Assembly (NCBI GenBank): GCA_903907995.1
Contig: CAIVQH010000041.1
Span: forward strand, 124,001 to 188,000
Direction of reading: 5' to 3'
From: an uncultured Verrucomicrobiota bacterium
GTDB lineage: Bacteria > Verrucomicrobiota > Verrucomicrobiia > Limisphaerales > UBA9464
DNA: 64,000 bases
Part shown: positions 34,054 through 42,762 of the stretch, piece after piece
Layout: every line of letters starts with the position of its first letter
How positions within the stretch are numbered: position 1 is the stretch's first letter
The notes under the pieces: model-generated
The model's input: the letters and a program-made list of their open reading frames with translations, nothing else
The model's database searches: none
Told to the model about the DNA's origin: nothing
Made by a program: the position numbers and the translations under genes

Positions 34054-34500
34054 TCAAGTGGCCGGCGAGCCGAGCGCGGCGAACTTCGCGAGCCGTGCGA
34101 TGTGGCGGCCCCCCTCGAAGGGCGTCTCCAGCCACGCGCGCACGATCCCGTCGATTTCCGCCTCGGGCACCAGCCGGCCGCCGAGCGAGAGCACGTTGCC
34201 GTCGTTGTGCCTGCGGTTGAGCTGCGCGGCCTCGACCGTCCAGCACAGGCCGCAGCGCACACCGCGAATCTTGTTCGCGGCCATCGCCTCGCCATTGCCC
34301 GAGCCGCCGAAGACGATCCCGCGTTCGCACTCGCCGCGCGCCACGGCCATGGCCGCTGGCAGCACGAAATCCGGATAGTCGCAGGGAGTCTCCGAGAAGG
34401 TGCCAAAATCCACCGGCTCATGGCCGAGCGTCACCAGCAGCGCCTTCACGCGCTCCTTGAAAAGGAACCCGGCATGATCCGTACCCAAAGCGATCTTCAT
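34054..34500 (-). CDS. rpiB: Ribose-5-phosphate isomerase B
   Basis: Interconverts ribose-5-phosphate and ribulose-5-phosphate in the pentose phosphate pathway. 148 residues from ATG 34500. It starts MKIALGTDHAGFLFKERVKA, the conserved phosphate and substrate-binding Asp-His. The active-site loop reads GIVFGGSGNGEAMAANKIRG: it lacks the catalytic Cys of E. coli RpiB and instead has Glu in the position used by the mycobacterial type. NRRHNDGNVLSLGGRLV completes the family pattern. Confidence 0.93.
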   Translation of the reverse strand: MKIALGTDHAGFLFKERVKALLVTLGHEPVDFGTFSETPCDYPDFVLPAAMAVARGECERGIVFGGSGNGEAMAANKIRGVRCGLCWTVEAAQLNRRHNDGNVLSLGGRLVPEAEIDGIVRAWLETPFEGGRHIARLAKFAALGSPAT

Positions 34501-35037
34501 CGGCGCCGAGCATGCGCCCGTCGGACCCGGAAGGCAAAACAACCAAGAATCGAAGGCGCAAAGCCCGGATTGCCATAATCATCATAGGAGTCTTCATCGC
34601 CACTTCGTTCCGTGCCTGGTTCTAGGGTCTCCTTTTGCCTTCCCACGATTCGGAAAATCCCAAAGGGATTGGATCATTCAGCCCAGGGTTGGACCGCAGG
34701 GTGGGCCTACCCTGGGGTTTCCGGCGAAAGTAATTTCAACCCCATCGGGGTTGCATCGGGCTTCGGAGCGGAATGGCTTCATCTCCTTCAGAGATGGGCA
34801 TGATTTGCGCGGGTAACCCAGCGTAGCCTGACTGCGTCACGCAACGCTGGGCTGAATGATGCAATCCCGTTGGGATAGGGTCTCACCGGGATGCGCGTTG
34901 CTTCCCAACTCATCCTTCAAACAAAAGACCAAGGAACGAAGCCCCCATGTCGAAGACGCCCCACCGACATCTTCCGGGTAACTCCATTCCTTGGTTGATA
35001 AGCCTTTCGGGCCGCCATGGGCCGCCATTGCTTCTGC
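34501..35037. other. Gene-free spacer with an inverted-repeat element
   Basis: No protein gene is supported. A short plus-strand frame (34612-34803) is an accidental reading of the repeat element at 34657-34876. The rest shows no recognisable feature. Confidence 0.6.
34657..34876. repeat. 220-bp nested-hairpin inverted-repeat element
   Basis: Outer arms 34657-34690 and 34843-34876 are near reverse complements; both contain GGATT(G)-CATCATTCAGCCCAG-type sequence. Inside are small perfect hairpins: AATCCC-AAA-GGGATT, CAACCCC-ATC-GGGGTTG, CATCTC-CTTCA-GAGATG and ATCCC-GTT-GGGAT. It is probably a miniature dispersed element with a folded RNA or single-strand form, unrelated in sequence to the GCGTCTTGGA family. 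Confidence 0.8.
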
Positions 35038-35775
35038 TCAGGCGCGGGTGTAGGTGACCTCCAGGGTCTTCTTGCCGTCGTGGGACATCTCGAAGACGTG
35101 CTTGTCGGCGCCGAGGATGCGATACACCGATTCCACGGCCTTCTGGCCGCCCGACATGGGACAGGTACACTCGCCTTTCAGCGTGATGACCTTGTTGCCG
35201 CTGTCGCCCTTGCCCTCGCTCGTAAACAGCGACGTCTGGGTGTCCGCCAGCCAGGCCATGTTATAGGTCTGCTTCGTGTTGTCGTAGCCCAGGAGGGTCA
35301 GACCCTTGAAGGGCTTGCCCATCATCTCGCCGGAGAAATCCTCCTGCAGGAAGCGGCCCTGGAGGATCCACATCGTCTTCGCGGTGCCCTGGCTCACGTG
35401 GGCTTCACCCGCGCCATCCTTCCAGCACTTCACCTGGGCCTTCCAGTTGCCGATCATCGGTTCGAGCGCCTTGTGCGCGGGGCCTGGCGTGCCGGCGGCT
35501 TCCATTTTCTTCATGGCTTCCTGGCACTGGGCGTCCGAATGGACGGCGGCATCCGCCTTGCCGCCGTGCTGGGGCTGATTGCCCGCCTTGCTGTCCGCAT
35601 TCGCCTTGCCGGCGACCTGCGGCTGGTTCGGCTTCTGGTTCTGAAGCTGCTGCTGCTGATGGGGCCGGTTCTGGCTCTGCGGCTGGTTCTGATTTCCGAC
35701 CTTCGCGTCCGCACCCGGCTTGGTGGACGCTGCGTTGCTGGCCTGGGTGGGAGTGTTTTCGGTGTTCTTGGTCAT
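35038..35775 (-). CDS. DUF1579 protein with Gln/Asn-rich N-terminus
   Basis: 245 residues. The first 80 are low-complexity and rich in Gln, Asn, Ala and Lys (NQNQPQSQNRPHQQQQLQNQ). The C-terminal 150 form a DUF1579 domain: AHKALEPMIGNWKAQVKCWK, a middle beta region with FKGLTLLGYDNTKQTYNMAW, and the end KKTLEVTYTRA. DUF1579 proteins are small beta-barrels of unknown role. No signal peptide is visible. Confidence 0.82.
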   Translation of the reverse strand: MTKNTENTPTQASNAASTKPGADAKVGNQNQPQSQNRPHQQQQLQNQKPNQPQVAGKANADSKAGNQPQHGGKADAAVHSDAQCQEAMKKMEAAGTPGPAHKALEPMIGNWKAQVKCWKDGAGEAHVSQGTAKTMWILQGRFLQEDFSGEMMGKPFKGLTLLGYDNTKQTYNMAWLADTQTSLFTSEGKGDSGNKVITLKGECTCPMSGGQKAVESVYRILGADKHVFEMSHDGKKTLEVTYTRA

Positions 35776-35974
35776 AACGTGTTTTCCTTAAAGGTTGTTC
35801 CGTGTGTGCGCCCTGGGCTCATTGCGCCCATGGCTCCCGATGCAAAGACATCGGGATGAGTCACAACCTGCCCCACCCCCGGCGAATGACCATGGGGTGA
35901 ATCCCCACCTTGCGTGCGAAGGAATCCCGTTTAGCAAAACCAGCTAAGCAATTACCAATTGTCACTCATCGTCG

Positions 35975-36009
35975 ATAGACTCATAGCCGACAAGGCCGCA
36001 TAGACTAAT
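35975..36009 (+). promoter_or_regulatory. Candidate operator of the XRE regulator
   Basis: Direct repeats ATAGACTCAT (35975-35984) and ATAGACTAAT (36000-36009) are 25 nt apart, ending just before the GTG start at 36012. Controller proteins of restriction-modification systems often bind paired boxes at their own promoter. Binding here is inferred. Confidence 0.4.
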
Positions 36010-36011
36010 GG

Positions 36012-36239
36012 GTGCCTCGTAAAGACCCCACCCTGGAAGCCTTTGGTAAGTGTGTTTCCTTGCGCCGGAAGGACGGAAAACTCTCGCAGGAGCAACTCGC
36101 GGAACGCGCAGAGCTGGATCGGACTTACGTCAGCGACATTGAGCGCGGGCAACGGAATCCGGGCATCAAGAATGTGGTCCGCATCGCCAAGGCGTTGGGC
36201 ATCACCACTTCCGAGCTCTGCAAAGGGATCGACGCATGA
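36012..36239 (+). CDS. XRE-family (controller-like) regulator
   Basis: A 75-residue single-domain Cro/C1-type helix-turn-helix protein from GTG 36012. The HTH reads LSQEQLAERAELDRTYVSDI, followed by ERGQRNPGIKNVVRIAKALG. Size and sequence match the controller (C) proteins that time expression of restriction-modification genes. Its stop overlaps the ATG of the cytosine-methylase fragment (ATGA), so it once regulated, or was coupled to, that methylase. The gene itself looks intact. Confidence 0.85.
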   Translation: MPRKDPTLEAFGKCVSLRRKDGKLSQEQLAERAELDRTYVSDIERGQRNPGIKNVVRIAKALGITTSELCKGIDA

Positions 36240-36505
36240 AGCGATCGACTCCAATTCGGGCTCTGGATCTCTTTTGCGGAGCGGGCGGCAGCAGCTGGGG
36301 TGCACGCGAAGCCGGCGTTGAAATCGTGGCCGCTTTCGACCTTTGGCCACTGGCTGGCGAAGCCCATTTCCGAAGCTGCGGCTGGCCCTGTTTGTCGATG
36401 GCTGCTTCTGGCACGGGTGTCCGCAGCACGGCACGAAACCAAGGGGCAATGCGGCCTTTTGGCGGAAAAAGTTCGCGGCGAACCGCGCCCGCGACCTCCG
36501 CGTGA
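36236..36505 (+). pseudogene. N-terminal fragment of a DNA cytosine-5 methyltransferase
   Basis: The first 35-40 codons encode methylase motif I: IRALDLFCGAGGSSWGAREA, then EIVAAFDLWPLA. Beyond about 36350 the similarity stops and the frame reads through unrelated sequence that is really the Vsr gene in another phase. All catalytic motifs (PC, ENV, QRR) are missing, so it cannot methylate. A deletion has joined its 5' end to the 3' part of the Vsr gene. Confidence 0.8.
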
Positions 36506-36675
36506 CGCGGATGCTCCGCCGCCACGGCTGGCGGGTGCTGCGGATCTGGGAGCACGAGCTGGCCTGGGCGAGGACGAAGGCAAAGCGCCCATCTACCGGC
36601 ACTGCCATTGGTGCCCCCAAGGCCAAGGCCGAGACGCGGCTGGTGGCCAAGTTGCGGCGGGCCAGGCTGGGCTGA
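36343..36675 (+). pseudogene. C-terminal fragment of a Vsr very-short-patch-repair endonuclease
   Basis: The segment encoded from about 36360 reads FPKLRLALFVDGCFWHGCPQ, then NAAFWRKKFAANRARDLRVT and GWRVLRIWEHELAWA, clearly Vsr. Zinc ligand and active-site His/Cys residues in GCFWHGC remain. The N-terminal third is absent. The catalytic Asp that normally sits 14 residues before the Gly of GCFWH appears replaced by Arg at the junction (inferred from the family pattern). It would not nick T:G mismatches. With the methylase fragment it marks a deleted methylase-vsr pair. Confidence 0.78.
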
Positions 36676-36678
36676 TGG

Positions 36679-36727
36679 GAGTTACGAGTTACGAGTTGCG
36701 AGTTGCGAGTTGCGAGTTAGGAGTTCC
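36679..36727. repeat. Heptamer array, unit GAGTTAC/GAGTTGC
   Basis: Seven consecutive 7-nt units: gagttac twice, gagttgc three times, gagttag, gagttcc, starting 3 bp after the Vsr stop. A second family, CTCCCCG, follows at about 36772-36795 next to the transporter stop. Confidence 0.92.
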
Positions 36728-36800
36728 GGAATTGCAGACCGCTCGTCACCCGTCCCCTCTTCGCTGGTTCGCCGCTCCCCGCTCCCCGCTCCGCGCTTCC

Positions 36801-37745
36801 CTACAGTCCCACCGCTTTCATCCCGAGGCGCAGCCAGAAGGGGATGGTGATGAAACCCACGAGGGAGGTGCCTATCACGATGCGGACGGCGGTGAGTGAG
36901 TCACCCCCATAATGGCGTGCGAGTACGATGGGGAACACGGCCGCGGGCATGGCAGCCTGCACGACCAGGACCTCCTTCAGCTCCTTGGAGACCGGAAGGA
37001 AGTACGCGATCAACAGCATGAAGACCGGCAGGATTCCGAGGCGCACCACGCAGCTCCAGATGAGCGTGCGCAGGCCGAGTTCCTGCCGCAGCTCCCGCGA
37101 GGAATCCGCGAGCGTCGCGCCAATGAGCACGATGCCGAGCGGAAAGCAGCACGCCCCCAGCATGTGCGCAGTGGTAAGGGTAAATTTCGGCAGCCATTCC
37201 CCTGCCCCGATAACGTTCAGCCCGAGGGCCACCACCACGGCGATGATCGGGGCATTGATCAGGCGCCCCCATTCACGCCAGCCGCCCCGCCCGAGGGCAA
37301 TCAGGCAGAGCGTCCACATGGCGGTGTCCACGCCGAGATTGTGGACGAAGAGCACGCCGGTGGTATTGCCCGGAAAGAGCTGCTCGACCAGCGGCAGCGG
37401 CACGTAGCCGTAGTTCTGAATGCCCGTGGTGGCCGCAAAGGTGCGCTGCACGGCGTCGCCCTTGAGCCCGGTCCGGCGGCGCAGCAGCCAGCAGAGGCCA
37501 ACTCCGAGCGCCACGCCACCAAACCCAAGGACCGGCGGCAGAAAAAGATTCTCCGGCCGGCGCAGGGCGGCATTGCCGAGCACCTTGTCGAGGATGAGCG
37601 CGGGCGTGAGGACGTTGACGACGACGCGCATGAGGCTGGCGTCGGCCTCCTCAGTGAGCCACTCCACCTTGCGCAGCACCACGCCGACCACCGCGAGACA
37701 GAAGACGGGGAGGACGGCGGAAAGGACGGTGTAGAACTCGTTCAC
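36801..37745 (-). CDS. AEC-family transporter
   Basis: A 314-residue polytopic membrane protein of the auxin efflux carrier family, two sets of five helices. Evidence is YTVLSAVLPVFCLAVVGVVL at the start, FAATTGIQNYGYVPLPLVEQ with the conserved Asn/Gly break in the first repeat, and VVQAAMPAAVFPIVLARHYG in the second. The family exports small carboxylates or amino-acid-like compounds; the substrate is unknown. It starts with GTG and overlaps the stop of the 188-residue gene upstream, so they are co-translated. Confidence 0.9.
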   Translation of the reverse strand: MNEFYTVLSAVLPVFCLAVVGVVLRKVEWLTEEADASLMRVVVNVLTPALILDKVLGNAALRRPENLFLPPVLGFGGVALGVGLCWLLRRRTGLKGDAVQRTFAATTGIQNYGYVPLPLVEQLFPGNTTGVLFVHNLGVDTAMWTLCLIALGRGGWREWGRLINAPIIAVVVALGLNVIGAGEWLPKFTLTTAHMLGACCFPLGIVLIGATLADSSRELRQELGLRTLIWSCVVRLGILPVFMLLIAYFLPVSKELKEVLVVQAAMPAAVFPIVLARHYGGDSLTAVRIVIGTSLVGFITIPFWLRLGMKAVGL

Positions 37746-38308
37746 GCGAGCAGGTGCGCCACGATTTCCTCGAATTCGGCGTGCTGCACCTGGCGCAGCC
37801 AGAGCACCTCGGGGTCCAGCGCGGGCTTGCGGGCGGCGGCTTCCACGAGGTCAACGAAGGTGAACGGATCAAACGCCCCGGGCCGGGTGATTTCCTTCGC
37901 GAGCGGCTCATGAACGGGCGCGGTCACCAGCGAGGGTATTCGACGGCCCAGCGAAAGATGGGCCGGATGCGCGACAAAGCGGCGAAACCAGTACTTGGCG
38001 TTCCAATAGTCCGGTTCCCGACGGTGCAAAATGCCGTGGAGCAGCGCGCCGTCCTGATCGGTCAGATCCTGGACGATGTCGTGGGCCTCATCATGGTGGT
38101 CGTGGTACAGCAGGGCGGCGGCCCGGAGGCGGGCAATCCGGTCGGCGTCAGTGACCCCGGTGTTGGCAAAAACGAGGGCCAGTTTTGCTTCGAGCAGGCC
38201 TGGCTCCAGGACACCACGCCGAGGCCCCTGCCCGAGTTCCGGCGGCTCGGGGGTCGCGATGGCCTGCCAAAAGGCATTGGCGCGGGAGTTGACGGACGGA
38301 GCGGTCAT
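37742..38308 (-). CDS. Conserved-looking protein of unknown function
   Basis: About 188 residues from ATG 38308; cytoplasmic, no signal or membrane helix. The most distinctive part is AALLYHDHHDEAHDIVQDLT, followed by DGALLHGILHRREPDYWNAK and YWFRRFVAHPAHL. This has a spacing of His, Asp and Glu that could bind metal. I have no named family for it, though the HRREPDYxNAKYWFRR segment has the look of a conserved core. Its stop overlaps the start of the AEC transporter. Confidence 0.75.
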   Translation of the reverse strand: MTAPSVNSRANAFWQAIATPEPPELGQGPRRGVLEPGLLEAKLALVFANTGVTDADRIARLRAAALLYHDHHDEAHDIVQDLTDQDGALLHGILHRREPDYWNAKYWFRRFVAHPAHLSLGRRIPSLVTAPVHEPLAKEITRPGAFDPFTFVDLVEAAARKPALDPEVLWLRQVQHAEFEEIVAHLLA

Positions 38309-38438
38309 GGCGTTAAAGCGGCGGGCAGAATCCGTCGCAGGCCAGCGCGAGTCAACGCAGCGCAGACCCGAATGAACGGAGATTCCCGGCGGAGTCTCCG
38401 GATTTGACGGGCGGCAGCCACCCGCACACGATGACTTC

Positions 38439-39359
38439 ATGCGTTGCCTCCCGACCCTCCTGGCTTTCGGTACGCTGGTGCCCCTGGCGGTGGTAGCGGA
38501 TACGGCGCAGTTCAAGCCGGTGGCCGACACGGCCATCTTCCAACAGGAGGCGCCCAACAATTTTGGCCGGCAAAATTCCCTGCCGCTGGGGACGGTGGCC
38601 AACCAGACCGCTTCCGGCCGGCTGCTGCTCCGCTTCGACGTGAGTTCCCTGCCCTTCAATGCGGTGATCACCAACGTTTCGCTGCGGATCACCGTGCTGA
38701 AGCAGGCGCAGACCCCCAAGGCGGAGTCGGTGGAAGCCCATCGGCTCCTCCAGCCCTGGGGAGAAGGCACCAAGACGGGGCAGCTCGGCGCGCTGGCTTC
38801 CGCCGGCGAAGCCGACTGGACCGACCGGCTCAAAGGACAGGCCGCGTGGGCCATGGCAGGCGGGCAGGCGGGAACGGACTTTGCCACGGCGGTGAGCACC
38901 TCCGCCGGTCTGGGCGGGCCAGGCAATTACACCTTCCTTTCCACCGCGACGCTGGTGGCGGACGTGCAGGCATGGTTGCAGAATCCGGCAGGCAACTTCG
39001 GTTGGCTGCTGCTAAACGCCAATGAAAGCGTGAGGAGCAGTGCCAAACGGGTGGCTTCACGCGAAGCAGCAGCTACGCAACAGCCCCTGCTCACCGTCAG
39101 CTATTCGGTGCCGCCGCCCCCGCCTCCCGCGCCGCAGTTCACCCAGGTCGCGCTCAAATCCGGCCTGCTGGAACTGGGGTTTCATGCCGAGGCTGACTAC
39201 ATCTACACCGTGAGTTTCCGCGAGGCCGTCAACGTGGGTGTCTGGCAGCCCCTGACCAACGTGGTCAGCCGGTTCCAGCCGGCCGATGCTGTGGTGACCG
39301 ACCCCGCCAACCAGACCGGCCGCTTCTATCAGGTGAGCATCACCGGGCAGGTGGATTGA
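38439..39359 (+). CDS. Secreted DNRLRE-domain protein
   Basis: 306 residues with a signal peptide (LPTLLAFGTLVPLAVVADTA). The body is a DNRLRE/CBM96-like jelly roll: FKPVADTAIFQQEAPNNFGR, RLLLRFDVSSLPFNAVITNV, and AWLQNPAGNFGWLLLN. After a Pro-rich linker comes a short beta domain. Such proteins bind or display on extracellular polysaccharide. No partner gene is obvious. Confidence 0.85.
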   Translation: MRCLPTLLAFGTLVPLAVVADTAQFKPVADTAIFQQEAPNNFGRQNSLPLGTVANQTASGRLLLRFDVSSLPFNAVITNVSLRITVLKQAQTPKAESVEAHRLLQPWGEGTKTGQLGALASAGEADWTDRLKGQAAWAMAGGQAGTDFATAVSTSAGLGGPGNYTFLSTATLVADVQAWLQNPAGNFGWLLLNANESVRSSAKRVASREAAATQQPLLTVSYSVPPPPPPAPQFTQVALKSGLLELGFHAEADYIYTVSFREAVNVGVWQPLTNVVSRFQPADAVVTDPANQTGRFYQVSITGQVD

Positions 39360-39443
39360 CCGGGGAAAACACGAAAAGTTTGGCGACTTGGCAGGGAATC
39401 GGCTTTTCGCACCGGCCTCTTCGGCATACAACGCGCCTGACCA

Positions 39444-40388
39444 ATGAAGTTAGTCCTCAAACTGGCCCTCTATCTCGGCCTGCTGATCGTGGCGGTGGTG
39501 TTTTTCGGCAAGTTCCGGAACTCCTACCGTCAGGTCCCCGTATTGAACCGGACCGAACTGAACACCGCCGGAGGCGAGGCTCCCACCACGAATGAGGCCG
39601 TCGCCACCGAGGCGGCTGCGGCTGCGGTCACGGTCACCAATGAGCCATCCGCAGTCACCAACGCCACCGAACAGGCGGCCGCGGTGACCAATCTGGTGAC
39701 GACCAACGCCCTGGAAAAGGCGACGACGGCGGTCAAAAAGTCCAAGAGCGCCAAGCCGTCCGCGTCCGAAAAACCGGCTTCGGAGGACAAATCCTCGGCG
39801 TTCCTGTTTCTGGGACTGTTCGTCGTGTGCCTGGTCCTGATCGCCGCACTCGCGGCCTGGGACTTCACGCAATATCTGGGTAACCGGACCGAGCGGGCGA
39901 TAATGGCTTCCGACTTCCAGCTGCCGACCGATCCCAACTACGAAGCGGCCGAGCAGGAATGGGCCAAGGGAAACCACCTCGATGCCATCAACCTCATGCG
40001 CGAATATCTTGCGCGCAACCCGAACGAGCAGCACGCCGCCATCCGCATCGCCGAGATTTACGAGAAGGATCTGAACAACTATCTCGCCGCCGCCCTGGAA
40101 CTGGAGGAAGTGCTCACCAAGAAGCTGCCCCGGGAAAAATGGGGGTGGACCGCGATCCATCTCGTCAACCTTTACTCCGGCAAACTTAACCAGCCGCCCA
40201 AGGCGCTGGCCGTGCTGGAGCGGATCACCCGCGACTATCCCGACACTGCGGCGGCCAAGAAAGCCCGCCAACGCCTGGGACTGCCGGAGCCGGAAACAGT
40301 TCAGGCTCCGGCGGAGCCGGCTGCGCCGGAGGCACCCGAAGACCAGTCTTCGGCCAACCTTCCCAAGGGTTTTCGGGCGAAGAAGTAA
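39444..40388 (+). CDS. Membrane-anchored TPR protein
   Basis: 314 residues. One membrane helix at the N-terminus (VLKLALYLGLLIVAVVFFG), an Ala/Thr/Val-rich low-complexity linker, a second helix (FLFLGLFVVCLVLIAALAAW), then TPR units: AEQEWAKGNHLDAINLMREY, LARNPNEQHAAIRIAEIYEK and VLERITRDYPDTAAAKKARQ. It is probably a scaffold on the membrane. It is convergent with ftsH and separated from it by a bidirectional terminator. Confidence 0.82.
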   Translation: MKLVLKLALYLGLLIVAVVFFGKFRNSYRQVPVLNRTELNTAGGEAPTTNEAVATEAAAAAVTVTNEPSAVTNATEQAAAVTNLVTTNALEKATTAVKKSKSAKPSASEKPASEDKSSAFLFLGLFVVCLVLIAALAAWDFTQYLGNRTERAIMASDFQLPTDPNYEAAEQEWAKGNHLDAINLMREYLARNPNEQHAAIRIAEIYEKDLNNYLAAALELEEVLTKKLPREKWGWTAIHLVNLYSGKLNQPPKALAVLERITRDYPDTAAAKKARQRLGLPEPETVQAPAEPAAPEAPEDQSSANLPKGFRAKK

Positions 40389-40512
40389 ACAACATCGCCT
40401 GCGATGCGGAGGCCGTGAGCAGGATGTGGTGGGTTCAGCACCACCGATTGCCGCACGTTGACTTGCGGTGAGAAGGCCGGGCCACGAGCCGGTTCAAACC
40501 CGCTACAAAGCA

Positions 40513-40546
40513 AAAGCCCCGGTGGAACTGCTCCAACCGGGGCTTT
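40513..40546. terminator. Bidirectional intrinsic terminator
   Basis: AAAGCCCCGGT (40513-40523) pairs with ACCGGGGCTTT (40536-40546); A-rich on one side and T-rich on the other. It serves the TPR gene and ftsH. Confidence 0.88.
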
Positions 40547-40566
40547 CGTTTGAATGGAGAATGCGC

Positions 40567-42570
<2,004 letters not shown>

Positions 42571-42666
42571 ATTGAAGTGCGCCGCAACCTAACAGCCGCC
42601 CGGGCCGGTGCAAGGCAGGTTTCGACCTGGTGGAATTTGAATCCAGAATTCCATCGTTCGCGCGGG

Positions 42667-42701
42667 GAGTCCCAGGTCCCGAGTCCAAAGTCCAAAGTCA
42701 T
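42667..42701. repeat. Heptamer array, unit GAGTCCA/AGGTCCC
   Basis: Five consecutive units: gagtccc, aggtccc, gagtcca, aagtcca, aagtcat. It lies between the start of ftsH and the end of the M16 gene. A CTCCCCG-type stretch follows at about 42705-42730. Confidence 0.88.
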
Positions 42702-42762
42702 GAGCGACTCGCCCCCCGACCGCTCCCCGCTCCCTGCTTTGCCATCTCCCATCTCCTTCCTT

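Noticed and set aside
34612-34803. 63-codon plus-strand frame
   Set aside because: It reads across the hairpin-rich repeat element at 34657-34876; such frames are accidental products of the repeat.
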